Below, piece by piece: positions 41,614 to 51,890 of a stretch of DNA of 64,000 nt. The translations under genes were made by a program, and so were the position numbers. The stretch spans positions 434,001 through 498,000 of the forward strand of contig OZ345354.1 of the NCBI GenBank assembly GCA_977006965.1, given 5' to 3'. Every line of letters starts with the position of its first letter. Position 1 is the stretch's first letter. This DNA comes from Phymatolithon calcareum (lineage: Eukaryota > Rhodophyta > Florideophyceae > Hapalidiales). Below the pieces are notes generated by a model. The model was not told where the DNA came from, searched no databases, and saw only the letters and a program-made list of their open reading frames with translations.

Positions 41614-43427
41614 ATGGGTGCCCTTGTTATTCCGTTCGCGCTCGTTCTAGCCATCTGCATCTTACCCCTCTCATCGGGAATTAACGTGTCATGTCCTGGG
41701 AAAACAAGCTCCTCTGCATGCCTGACTCGTTTTCGCACTAACACGTCTCATTTCAGACCTTGTAAAACGAATGTCTGTTTTCTCTTTATATCGTCGGTGC
41801 CGGTAAGTGCGAACGCACCAAGATTTTCGTTCTGCTTCTAATGTGCATTGCTAACCAGTACATACGCTTCTGCAGTATATCACTCTGGACCCGCGCATGA
41901 AAACCGAGAACAACCAGACTCTCTTCCGGTGTAAAGAGCGCCGAACCTTCTTTCCTGACCTTGGTGGTGTTTCTTTCAATATTAAGGACGCTTTGAAGCC
42001 ATTAGACGATGCGCTCTGCGTGTTCGCCGGCAACCAGTGCACCTTCGATAGAATGATCGACTTTATAGCGGAACATTCTAACTCCACGGATGGATACAGA
42101 TTCGGAGTCACGGGTATGTTGTTTACACTTCCGCACCGACTATCGTTGACATCGATAGCAACTGTCCCGATCATGGAAGGAAGAATGGTTCTACTTGGAC
42201 CTCGAACCAAACCGCCACGGAGAAAGAATGCATTTAGACGTATGGTATCGCCTTTTGAATTGGAAACCTGGCTCTCTATTGGTGGTGTCTTCCTTGTGTT
42301 ACTACTTCTCTGGCTATTGACTTCTTGCGGACGTCAAATGTCATTATGTTTCCGAGAAATTGCTAGAGACATGGTAGGAGATCATCATGTTCGGTTGCCG
42401 ACAGTTCCGGAAGAATTCGCTCAAGATTTGGACGTGTTGGGAGAGGACATACAGCTCGCGAACAGATTTGCATTCAACACTCTCAAACTGTTCACAAGTG
42501 CCTTCTTCTTAACGACCGTCCTCTTTTATGAAATTGCCGTCGTGTACTACATCTTCGAGGAGCAGGCGCGGACCGAGACTATCGACGTACAAGGGCTAAC
42601 GAAATCTGAATTGGCAAAATATATTGTCATTCGCGGTGGTGCTCAAGAGTTTTTGTTCCGCAAAAGTGGTATGTTTTTCTCATCTTCTTCTATTTGTAGA
42701 ATCTTAGTACACAGTGCACCGCTGACCTTGAGGTTATACGGCTCTGTTCATGCAGTGGATCCCGATGGCAAGTGGGCTCCCAACATTTTCCCTTGGAATC
42801 GCTGCAAAGACTTAGAGGACTGGTGAGTCATCCTCTCACTTCATTTTTTAGTCTATTGGCGAACACGTCGTAACTAACCGCCAAGTGCATTCTGTATCTA
42901 CGTAGTTACAGCAAAGTCCTAAACAGCAGTCATCCTGCTGAGCTGCTGGTAACCTACGATGTAAGTATGTGGAAACCGTTCACGCTTCCTTATTTCCTTT
43001 ACGTCGTACTGACATATTTCGTGAGCCCAAGCTCTCGCTTGTTTAGTTTGCAGTCCGGTACCATCTGAAACGACTCAATGCGTGTGACCGACTGGTTGTG
43101 TACAAAACAAAAAGACCTCTATCAACGTTCAATGGAGTGTGGTACATGAACAGTAACGTGCCAGGAGCGCTTCGAATCGGAGTCGATCGGTCCCTTGTTA
43201 CATTGCGACTGGAGGACAAACTGCGAGGGATAATGGCGAGAGTGGTAGATGATTCAACCACTGTAATTTGCGGTGAGTCAAGTCAGAAGATATCTGTAGA
43301 TTTTTTGGGGCCGCTCTTCGCTGTTGTGTTAGGACCTCTTGTGCTATTCGTGCTTGTAGGACTTTTCGGGGAGTGGATCAGTCGCTGTAGAATTCGAAAT
43401 CGCCTGCGAAAATTCGAGCGTGAATAA
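41614..43427 (+). CDS. Intact four-exon receptor-like gene (iGluR/IR-type architecture), copy 2
   Basis: Exons 41614-41802, 41876-42822, 42906-42960 and 43047-43427; introns 73, 83 and 86 nt with GT..AG ends; 523 residues. Order: signal peptide (1-22), Cys-rich N-terminal segment, first ligand lobe (about 90-175: DRMIDFIAE, DGYRFGVTG, TLPHR with Arg151), SPFELETW (188-195), membrane segment 1 (194-213), polar segment, membrane segment 2 (266-291), second lobe (TKSELAKYIVIRGGAQEFLF at 305-324; Cys400s region; NSNVPGALR; VDRSLVTLRLEDKL) and membrane segment 3 (482-507). This is the order of the ionotropic receptor S1-M-S2-M fold. The re-entrant pore helix between the first two membrane segments is not evident. 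A second, ATG-less first exon lies upstream at about 41362-41570. It is one residue shorter at the C-terminus than the 28880 member. Confidence 0.8.
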
Positions 43428-43676
43428 TAATGTGATGAACTTTATAGACAGACGTGCCTTTAGTTTGCATCCTCTTTGTAGAAGTTGGAATTCATAAGTT
43501 CGTCGAAGAGTCGTTGACATCGATCCACAGAGTCTGGATCTCATATGTATTGCTTGCCGCGCAAGCTCCGCAAAACCTCTAGCGAAGATTCCTTATGACC
43601 AAGACTGGCAGACTGCTTCCACATCACCTAAAAGACCTCGATGCATTATTAAAGTATTTCAAGAAACGCCAACCAT
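43428..43676. repeat. Post-receptor flank with dispersed block (copy 2)
   Basis: Collinear with 8624-8869, including the minus-strand SVDRCQRLFDE segment. Confidence 0.45.
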
Positions 43677-44080
43677 GCATTGCATTCCCAGCTACAGTCG
43701 GCGGCTGGAAGTTCCACCTCGATGTCAACTCACATGCAATCATTTTTCCTGTTACGTAAGGAGGTGCTCGTGGAGGATACGTCATCTTTCGTCGGTCCGG
43801 GGTTGTCGTGCATCCTATGTACTGGAGTTCCCGCAAGCTTCACCGCGTCTCTCGAAGCTCTCCCACAGCAGATATCTTAGCCACTGCTGACGCGGTTGCC
43901 ATGGCGTGGTACATGCAGGCACATATGGACATTGAATTGTGCTCACGAAAGATAACCGCGAAATTGATGCTCTGCTCCTTAAAGTTCTTGGCGAACGAAA
44001 ATAACCATCTCGTGCGGACTCCCTTCGTCGCATTTCACCAAAGGGGGAGGTGTAGATCGCGGGACTCTATCATTTGCCGA
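43677..44080 (+). pseudogene. Copia-type RNase H relic (copy 2)
   Basis: Partner of 8870-9275. It encodes MYWSSRKLHRVSRSS, then ADILATADAVAMAWYMQAHM. The frame enters from an upstream stop, and no other pol domain is adjacent. Confidence 0.6.
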
Positions 44081-44224
44081 AATGTCGTTAGCATTGGTCT
44101 GCAGAAACCTTGAGGCCTTCCTTATTGCTCGCTTCGCAAGCTGCACGAGAAGAGTCTTCCTGTTCCCCGTTCGTCGCTACCACGATTACGTTCTTTCATC
44201 TCGGCGTTGTGTCAGGAGCATTCC

Positions 44225-44920
44225 ATGGGCGGACAGTGTGTCCGCAAACAAGCAAGCTCCCGCCTAATCACAGCTCTCCTTCTCTTACTTACCCTGAGCT
44301 CCTCATTCGCGGACAGCGTGAGTGCAAGCATCGAGTTCCCGTCTCATCAGTGTTGCTTTCCTTTCTATTTCCTTCATTATCTTTGCATTACTATGGGACT
44401 TCCTGTTTTGGTAAGCTTTCTGGGCTCCCCATGTAGGTGTCCGCTTATCCACTCATGGTGCGTCCAGTGTAGGGTAAGACACCATCGATTGACAACCGAG
44501 TAAATCAACCACTTTCTTCCAACCATCTCACCACTTCTGAAACACGCATTTCCGGTCAGCACAATGGAAGCCGTTGGTTTCTGTGATGACATTCTTCATA
44601 GGGCCCCAATTGTCCCTTCACACATGTCCTTCCTGATCAGGGAGGGCAATCCCTATGGCCCAGTTGTCTACGTCAAACCAGTTGCTAAGCTTCTACACTG
44701 GTCCACACTGGCTTTAGCACTACTTGATTCAACGTGGTCGTGCCATATCTTCCCAGAAGTCCTAGATCCTCTTCCGGCAGCGCCGGATTCTGCGGAAATC
44801 TTCCCACGAACCATTGCGCGCAAAGGTTTCTATGATACCTTCGTCTTCGCTTCAGCGCTCGCTGTGTTTCTGTCTTCGTCTAGAAATATCAAGTTCTCAT
44901 TTCAGAGGATCATATTGTAA
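44225..44920 (+). pseudogene. Possible decayed membrane-protein gene with signal-peptide exon
   Basis: ATG at 44225 begins a frame with a basic N-terminus and LITALLLLLTLSSSFAD, ending at a GTGAGTGC donor (about 44318). About 250 bases further on, a frame (44564-44920) reads HRAPIVPSHMSFLIREGNPYG, then LHWSTLALALL. It has a faint resemblance to the end of a ligand lobe followed by a membrane segment. Whether these belong together, or to a second receptor-like family, cannot be decided. Copy 1 lacks part of the second block. Confidence 0.3.
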
Positions 44921-45989
44921 TTTCTACAAGCCGATTTCTGTTCCACTGAATCGATCTGGATAGGACCTGGGGAGCATGCATAACTCGTCATCAGATTTCG
45001 ACGTGGTGCACCTGTGGCCGCCACAGGTCGACGGGATGCACTCGCCAGCTCTCGTCGATACTCTGCGTTGTGCTCGGCGCGCGAGACTCTGTCTCACGCA
45101 ATGGCGCGCTTCTTGGTCAAGATAAGCGCAGCTCACATTTAGAGGAGAACGTGATTGCTGAGACCGTGACTCAAGAGTTGTGGCACAGTCCAATAAATAG
45201 CCATACAAATCAAAGCTCTACACTGACCTGGTCGTCAGACACGTCAGACGACGACTTGAACAGTTTGCCAGTCTCGCGAATCTATTTCGTCAAGAGAAAT
45301 CTGACCAGTTTTTCAGGCTGAATGAGATTCATTTTTCTCTCCGCATAGTCTATCGAAGCAAGAAAGACTCGTTGTAGATGTCCATTGAGAACTCCGCTGT
45401 AGAATCGAATCTTACTACCCTAAATTATTTGGGCATGCTTCTAAGTGGATGGATGGATCGGTGGATTTCTGATTATTTGAAGCTCCCTTTGTCAATTATC
45501 ACTGCACCGGAGACACTTTTCGTTGCGGTGCAATCCTTCGCTTACGTTTTCCGTTGCTCAAATTATTTAATCGACTTCGGCCATTTACTCTGGACAGTAT
45601 CAACTGCCATTTACAGCATCTCTCTTTGAATATCGGAAAGTCTCTGTTTGGACGTTCTGTTTGAAATATCTGTGAGAGCATGATCGAGTTCAGAACCCTC
45701 GTTTCTTGCTTGCTCTTGCCATGGGTATGGGAAGCGGTGAAATAATCAGTGCATGTACAGAGTTTTCCGAGTGGTTGAACTACAGAAGACTCAAAAATCC
45801 GGGAAAACCCCTGCAATTCATCATTTCTCGGACATTCCGGAATCTCCCTGTTTGGGTTAAGCCAAAAGCTAGATCTCTTTTGTCAACCCTCGTTTCACGC
45901 AGAAGTGCAGTAGAATATTCATTGTTTGGCTTTAATGCGCTGAAAGCTGTTTTTATAAATTTTTCCCACAGTGTCAGTTGCGTCTCGAA
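44921..45989. other. Anonymous duplicated DNA (copy 2)
   Basis: Collinear with about 10080-11140. Only short, unrecognised frames. Confidence 0.4.
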
Positions 45990-46745
45990 TGCCGTGCCTA
46001 CCCTGGCTATTCTCGACAGATGGGTGGGCTCGGAGCAGGCGTGGCGAGGACTCTTTCGGAACCCCTCGGTAAATTATGCACCGGGTTTTCGTTTCGTGTC
46101 CTGCAGACGTGATCCGACACCATCCTCGTTATGTGGGGTGGCAGTTTGCACTTCAGTCTTTCCATGAGGATGTTCCTCATCACCATTCCATAAGGTGCTG
46201 ATAGGTCGAGTACTGCCACGTATGGGTGACCTTGTCGCAGTGTTTTTTTGGGCGAAGTATAGCCAAATAAGTGCTCTTATCCCTTTGAAAGCCCAGATGT
46301 GCCTTGTTGAAGCGATAGTGCTCCTGTTTGTAGGAGTCCGGGTCGAAGTCGATCAAGTTCCTGACCTGCGTCAGAAGGGATATAGGCCAGTAATTCGCCG
46401 CTTCGTGCAGTGGGCCCTTCTTGTGTATTGACATAAGTGTTGCTTGTTGCCATTGCCTTGGAAGGCATTTCAGTTTTCCGCATGTCTCTCATAGCGCTAA
46501 TATCACTTCGGAGCTCGCCTCCTTGTTAGCTTACATCATCTCAACAGCAAGGCCTTCTGGGCCAACAGCCTTCCCTTTCGGTGCCCTGTTAAAGGCTCTT
46601 CATAGGTGCTTCATCATTGTCCTGTTAACTGTAAAGCTCTCAAGGTTCACGTTCCAGACCTTCTCAGATTTGCATACGCTCGCAGTGTAGGCGGAGAATT
46701 TGCTCGGAAACAAAGGGGATCGGTTCTTTTTGATCCCTGAATTGC
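45990..46745 (-). mobile_element. Old LINE reverse-transcriptase fragment, uninterrupted partner
   Basis: Minus-strand frames GPLHEAANYWPISLLTQVRN, then NKAHLGFQRDKSTYLAILR and a degraded D-L-S-A block. Collinear with 11141-12490 but without the LINE at 11677. Confidence 0.7.
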
Positions 46746-47134
46746 TCGTTCATAGTCACCATCTGCTGTTATACAGCGAGGAACAATAAAAACGCAGTTC
46801 TTCATGAATTTTCCATTGTTCAAAGAATGACTGATGTTTTTAAAAATGGCAAGAGCTACGCTCCAGTTCCAACATGAGAGAAGAGTATGAATTTCTAAGC
46901 ATGTGGTGGCATAACGAAATGCAGGCTCTGAAGCGGCGAGGGCAAGGTCTCTCTTTGAAAACATTTGTGAGGGAATGGTTTTCGTTGTGCTGAGTGTCAC
47001 CACAATAGGAGTCCTTCCGGTGTGTATGAATATGTGATCCGATCTAACGCCATATGGCAAGGCTCGGGACTCCTCGTCCAACATACGATGGAAGGTGAGA
47101 TGTTTCTCGTCAGTGCCCTTTTGCAGTTCGAGAT

Positions 47135-47156
47135 AAGGTTACAAAATTGTAACCTT
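47135..47156. repeat. 10-bp-arm palindrome
   Basis: AAGGTTACAA / TTGTAACCTT with a 2-base spacer. Copy 1 has only AAGGTTACAATTG at this point. Confidence 0.8.
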
Positions 47157-47171
47157 GACAAGAACACACAA

Positions 47172-47241
47172 CCCCAAACTAAAGGCGAACGAGAAGACAT
47201 CTCAATATTGAGATCTCTTCTCGTTCGCTTTTAGTTTGGGG
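47172..47241. repeat. 35-bp-arm inverted duplication without loop
   Basis: Arms 47172-47206 and 47207-47241 match at 33 of 35 positions, meeting at CTCAAT|ATTGAG. Copy 1 (about 13373-13412) has a single arm only. The structure therefore arose in copy 2, or one arm was lost in copy 1. Confidence 0.88.
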
Positions 47242-47988
47242 ATAAGGTTGGGTTTACCTTGAAAAGTGATGATCTCTCTATGATGCGATGCCTCAGTCTA
47301 AGATGCGATCAGGATTGCGGCTTAAATAGGAGCGGGGCCGAGCAATCGCACACCCTGCCATAGGAAGGGCACTAACCGACGCTAGACTAGTAGAACATTG
47401 AGTGCTAGTCGGTGTCTGCGATAAATCCTTTGGTTCCTCTTGGAAGAGTCGTTCACCATACTGTGTTGACAGTGTCTGTGGATAGATTGCAAGGCGCCGT
47501 TATAGAGCTCCCAGGTCGATGGTGATAATGTCGTTCATTACACTCCTGCAACATTGCGTGTCTACCAGCTGCTCTCACCCGCCTACTTATTCCAGTTTGG
47601 CTAGACAACCTTGTTAATCAACTCTAGCGTCTGGCCAAGACAGTGACACTTGGCGTAATTATTTCGCAGTCACTTCGACTTGTTTTTTCAGTTTAAGATC
47701 GGAACGTCTTGTTAGATATTCGTTTGTGGCTTGAACGTCTTAACGTTACAATTGCTGCTTCGAAATCGATGATTATCATATGCCTCTTATCTCGTTCCAA
47801 TACTTGCAGTCACTAATAGCTATGTTTCATGACGAGGACGCCCTGATTGTCCTCGCAACTGTACAAAACGAACAAGTGGTTACTTAACGACTAGTGCCAA
47901 CATCATATCAGCAATTTAGCAGACACTGCCGTGCTCGTGCAGATAGTGCCGTTAGCAACGGCATATTAGCAACTTAGCAGACACTGTC

Positions 47989-48882
47989 ATGTTCCCCGCG
48001 AGGGAACAAGGAAAAATCGCTGATCTTCGAACCGTAATCAAGAAAACCATGGCCCCGAGACATAGCCCTCCGCAAGTCGTTCCTCTGTATTTCCGTGGAT
48101 TTCTACGCAACGATGAACATCCGAACCAGCTTAAAGAACTGTGCGACGAACTGGTGAAAGTTCTACCCAGACGGGCCGTCCTCGGACTGTCGTTCGTCGG
48201 TGGAGCAGTCCTAGAAGTCCTCACAGACAAGCCTCTAATTGCGCGGACGGTGGCCACACTACGAGCCGCACACCTGAGATATGACCCTAAGTACAGCATT
48301 TGGAGTGCTAACGTGGCGAGACGCCAAGACATGTCAAAACGAGAGCACACAGATCGGAACCTTCGTGCCATCCGATCAAGAATGAGGAAGTGTGCAGCCG
48401 GTACTGCCGATTTCCACACCAGGAGATGGTATCGAGAAAACGCCAACCTTGCAGACGAGGTCCTAAAAATGGCGGTGGAAGAGTCAGAAGACACCGCAAA
48501 ACAGATTGAACTGGAAGAAATGTTGGTGACAGACCGCAAAGAACGAAGCGAAGCACGAGCTGCGGCGACTGGAGCACCAGAATCAGGACAAGAAAAATCC
48601 CGAAAACCGCGACACGCGAAGTACAACGGCGAAAACGGAGGAGATGCAGTCCACAGTGAGAACTCTAGCGAAGACCAGTACGACCCAGTCAAAACTGAAG
48701 ATCCAGAGGGACCCACTAACGAGAAGAGATCACCCGCACACGGACACCAGCCCCGGCGACCTCACCCGGAGTCTGGACCGGAACATTTATGCGGGCCACA
48801 AAGAAAAGCCCTACCCCCCAGCAACATCAGGCACAACCCGACGGCATCGCAAAGCTCCCCGTCCTCATGCGTTGCACAATGA
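47989..48882 (+). CDS. LINE ORF1 protein
   Basis: 297 residues, presumed RNA-binding partner of the retrotransposon particle. The N-terminal part (about 28-110) has PLYFRGFLRNDEHPNQLKEL, VLGLSFVGGAVLEVLTD and ARTVATLRAAHLRYDPKY. From memory this pattern occurs in ORF1 proteins of some fungal and protist LINEs (strand-helix-SFVG-strand). The middle is basic with helical heptads (about 118-190) and the C-terminal third is Glu/Ser/Pro-rich and probably disordered. No CCHC knuckle is seen. The stop TGA (48880-48882) overlaps the likely ORF2 start ATG (48879-48881) as ATGA. Start: the ATG at the 5' edge of the element. Confidence 0.85.
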   Translation: MFPAREQGKIADLRTVIKKTMAPRHSPPQVVPLYFRGFLRNDEHPNQLKELCDELVKVLPRRAVLGLSFVGGAVLEVLTDKPLIARTVATLRAAHLRYDPKYSIWSANVARRQDMSKREHTDRNLRAIRSRMRKCAAGTADFHTRRWYRENANLADEVLKMAVEESEDTAKQIELEEMLVTDRKERSEARAAATGAPESGQEKSRKPRHAKYNGENGGDAVHSENSSEDQYDPVKTEDPEGPTNEKRSPAHGHQPRRPHPESGPEHLCGPQRKALPPSNIRHNPTASQSSPSSCVAQ

Positions 48883-51800
48883 ACTTGAATCCTTCTATCA
48901 AGATCTGCACACTTAACGTTGGCGGCTCTCCGGAAATGCCGCGTATGGTCGAGGATCTCTTCAAAAACAACGAAGAGGATATTCTCGGGCTTACGGAGAC
49001 ATGGCAAAAGGAGGACCAATCGCTGAGGGTCCCCTACAACCAGGTATCCACGACAAGACCATGCCCACCACGTGCTAAGCCTAGGGGTGGGGTCGCAATC
49101 CTCACGCGCAAAGGATTCCCCTTCAAAATTAACGTTAAGTTTCGTCATGCGACGGATCACGCCCAGCTACTCGTGACGATGGTGGCGGGAATAAACGTCG
49201 CCGTGGCGTACCTATCCCCGAATACCTCGAGACAAGAGACTATGGAGTACCTGGACCTCGTCCAAACACACTGCAGAGGAAAGTCGGTGCTCATGGGAGA
49301 CCTCAATGCCCGTCACCAACAATGGGACACGAAATCCAAGATGAGAGGACGACACCTTGTACAATGGGCTGCAAACTCGAATTGGCGCATCCACACAGCA
49401 CAAGATGCTACGTACAGATCAACGAGAGGAAACAGCAACATCGACTTGTTTGCCACCAAATCGCTGGACACGACAAGGGTGAAATCCCCCAACGGGATTT
49501 GGGATGGAATACGCAATGGACACCTCCCTGTCGCTATGGACGTGGACCATAGGAAACCGGCCCCAGATAAGGTGGAATCGTTCATCTCAGCGACAGTGAG
49601 AAAGAGCGAGGAGAGAGCAGAAAGCGCGGCCAAAGCGATGGAAAAATGGGGGCCCAGAATGTTAGGGGAACTACGATGCTGTCGCCACAAGAAGGGGTTG
49701 GACAAATGGTACGAGAAATTCCAGCGGCTCGTAACCAAACCGTGGACAAACAAGCACCGCCGACCGCCACGCTTTAAACCATTCTGGACACGAAATCTGG
49801 ACCGAATGGCAAAAGAGAGAACCCGCCTGTACCGGAAAGCCAAGAAAACAATGAGAACGGAGGACTGGAAAACATACAAGAAGTTCCGAAACGAAATGCG
49901 CGCCGCAATACGAAAGGCGAAAACCGGGCAGTATACCAAATACATCGATGATATTGAAGACCAGTCGCCCCGGAAAGCCATGGAGACGCTGAGCAAAATC
50001 TTAAGATGTAAGCGAAAACGAAGAGGGATCAATCGAGCGCTGGGAGCTCCCGTGCGCCCCCACATGTTCACAGCCCATATTGCCAACGTATGCAAAACAG
50101 AGAAAGCCTGGAACCCTACCCTAAGTCATTTCGCAGTGTCAGAGACACTTCGGGAAGGGATCAAAAGTGCAGTCCGGCGAGCACCACGAGGAAAAGCACT
50201 TGGGCCTGACAGGATCGGAGTTGAAATGCTCCAAGCAAATCCGGAAATGAGCGGGAAACTGATTGTGTCCCTATGGGAAATGTGCGGCAAGCTGAAATGC
50301 ATCCCGACGGCTTGGCGAAGAGCAACGCTGATTCCGATTTACAAGAAAGGAGTGACACACGAAGCTGGGAACTACAGACCGATATCGCTCCTAAGCCAAG
50401 TGCGGAAAATAATTGACGCTGCCATGGACTCGGCGATACGCAGCCGGTACAAGTTTCACCACTTCCAATTAGGATTCCAAAGAAATAAGGGGACAGAGCT
50501 CGCGATACTAAGGTCCACGAGCACAATGAAGAAGGGACACCGCTTTGTAGCCGTTCTCGATCTCTCGGCGGCTTACGATCGGGTTCCTAGGGACATACTC
50601 CAGAAGCGTGTGGACAAATGCCTACCCGCAGACTTAGCGGAGATGGTCAGATACCTGCTCAAACCATCCTGGATTACAACGGCCGGAGACGAGGAAAAGA
50701 AGTGGCTCCTTATTGACCGCGGAGTCCCCCAAGGATCGCCCCTGAGCCCCTGCTTGTACAACTTGTTCATGGACACATTCGCGTTCGCAATGGAAAAAGC
50801 ACCTCGGCATATGTGGAAGCACCCCGCGATACTTTTCGCGGACGACGTGCAGCTCCAAGCCACCAATTCCGATGGTATGCAATGGCTTTTGGATACGGCG
50901 ACGAGCTGGGCCACAGAAAATGGAATGACATGGAACACTAAGAAAGGAAAAAGCGAAGTGCTTATCTATCCCGGATTATTCAAACGCAAGTTCCGGCTCT
51001 CAGGCCAGGAGCTCCACGAAACCCGCCTACTGGAATACCTGGGAACCACGATCGACAACACGGGAGTAACCCACCACGCAACACTAAACCGCATCAACGC
51101 GGCGAAGGGAATCATCATGGGACTAAAAGACCTGGGAGTCCAAGCGCAAGGACTAGCTACTACCAAGAATATAGCAATGTACAAGGCTCTTGTGCAATGC
51201 AGATGGGAGTACGCGATACACCTCACACCATGGACAAACTCAGTCGAAGCGCAGATCAACCAAGCGGAGGGTTTGTTCTACTCTGCTGCCTTCGGTAACT
51301 ACGCGAAACGATTGCACGCCCGAATGCGAGCCCTCTGCAGAATTACTCCACCAAAGATAAGAAGAGCGCAACTCGGAGAGCACTTCGCACAGAGGCTTAT
51401 ACGAGGGAAGGACGAAATCGAGAAGGAAGAAAATTACGCTGGAAAAGAAGGGGACATACAGCAAGCAGAGATGGATATCCGCTATCTGCAGGAGCATGAG
51501 CTCCTAAGAGGCAGTACCGAGCGAGCCGTACGAGGGCTGGTGACCCACAAACACGAGAGCCACCGCCGACGACAGGAATGGATTGAAAAGGAAGAAGAAA
51601 AAGAGAGAAAAATTACCGTGGACACTAAGGAGAAAGTAAGCCCTGTACTCCAAATTCGATCCAGGAAACACAGACTCCTAGCAGTTAAGTGGTTCTTCGG
51701 CCGCTTCCCACCACGAAGAGCAGAGTCGTACGTTGAACATTTCAACGAGGTCGCAGAAGAGAATCTGAAAACTCTACAACGAAATTTGACAAGTCCAAGA

Positions 51801-51890
51801 GCAGAAGAATCTTGGGAAAAAGGGACGAAAACGGCGATTGACAAACTTTTAGCACTGGAAATCCATATGTTAGAAGAAATGATAGTGTAA
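48879..51890 (+). CDS. LINE ORF2: APE-type endonuclease and reverse transcriptase
   Basis: The open frame begins at 48789, but the likely initiator is the Met overlapping the ORF1 stop (48879), giving about 1003 residues. Endonuclease (first ~230): TLNVGG, GLTETW, MGDLNARHQQWD, SNIDLFATKS and HLPVAMDVDH, the Asn, Glu, Asp/Asn and His positions of APE-like nucleases. Reverse transcriptase: NYRPISLLSQVRKIID, VLDLSAAYDRVPRD, GVPQGSPLSPCLYNLFMD and FADDV (residues 683-686 counted from 48789), then GMTWNTKKGKSEVL. A basic C-terminal region with RSRKHRLLAVKWFFGRFPPR follows. No RNase H. It nicks target DNA and copies its RNA by target-primed reverse transcription (family knowledge). All catalytic motifs are intact, so this copy may be active. 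Confidence 0.92.
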   Translation: MNLNPSIKICTLNVGGSPEMPRMVEDLFKNNEEDILGLTETWQKEDQSLRVPYNQVSTTRPCPPRAKPRGGVAILTRKGFPFKINVKFRHATDHAQLLVTMVAGINVAVAYLSPNTSRQETMEYLDLVQTHCRGKSVLMGDLNARHQQWDTKSKMRGRHLVQWAANSNWRIHTAQDATYRSTRGNSNIDLFATKSLDTTRVKSPNGIWDGIRNGHLPVAMDVDHRKPAPDKVESFISATVRKSEERAESAAKAMEKWGPRMLGELRCCRHKKGLDKWYEKFQRLVTKPWTNKHRRPPRFKPFWTRNLDRMAKERTRLYRKAKKTMRTEDWKTYKKFRNEMRAAIRKAKTGQYTKYIDDIEDQSPRKAMETLSKILRCKRKRRGINRALGAPVRPHMFTAHIANVCKTEKAWNPTLSHFAVSETLREGIKSAVRRAPRGKALGPDRIGVEMLQANPEMSGKLIVSLWEMCGKLKCIPTAWRRATLIPIYKKGVTHEAGNYRPISLLSQVRKIIDAAMDSAIRSRYKFHHFQLGFQRNKGTELAILRSTSTMKKGHRFVAVLDLSAAYDRVPRDILQKRVDKCLPADLAEMVRYLLKPSWITTAGDEEKKWLLIDRGVPQGSPLSPCLYNLFMDTFAFAMEKAPRHMWKHPAILFADDVQLQATNSDGMQWLLDTATSWATENGMTWNTKKGKSEVLIYPGLFKRKFRLSGQELHETRLLEYLGTTIDNTGVTHHATLNRINAAKGIIMGLKDLGVQAQGLATTKNIAMYKALVQCRWEYAIHLTPWTNSVEAQINQAEGLFYSAAFGNYAKRLHARMRALCRITPPKIRRAQLGEHFAQRLIRGKDEIEKEENYAGKEGDIQQAEMDIRYLQEHELLRGSTERAVRGLVTHKHESHRRRQEWIEKEEEKERKITVDTKEKVSPVLQIRSRKHRLLAVKWFFGRFPPRRAESYVEHFNEVAEENLKTLQRNLTSPRAEESWEKGTKTAIDKLLALEIHMLEEMIV

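Larger units (their letters stand above)
46746..47917. other. Duplicated non-coding DNA with inverted duplication (copy 2)
   Basis: Collinear with 12490-14045 less the copy-1 insertions. It contains extra sequence around 47145-47570 not matched in copy 1, including the palindromes listed separately. No gene seen. Confidence 0.4.

Noticed and set aside
50161-50526. Minus-strand frames across the LINE ORF2 (for example 49313-50095)
   Set aside because: Antisense shadows of a 1000-residue protein with intact catalytic motifs.
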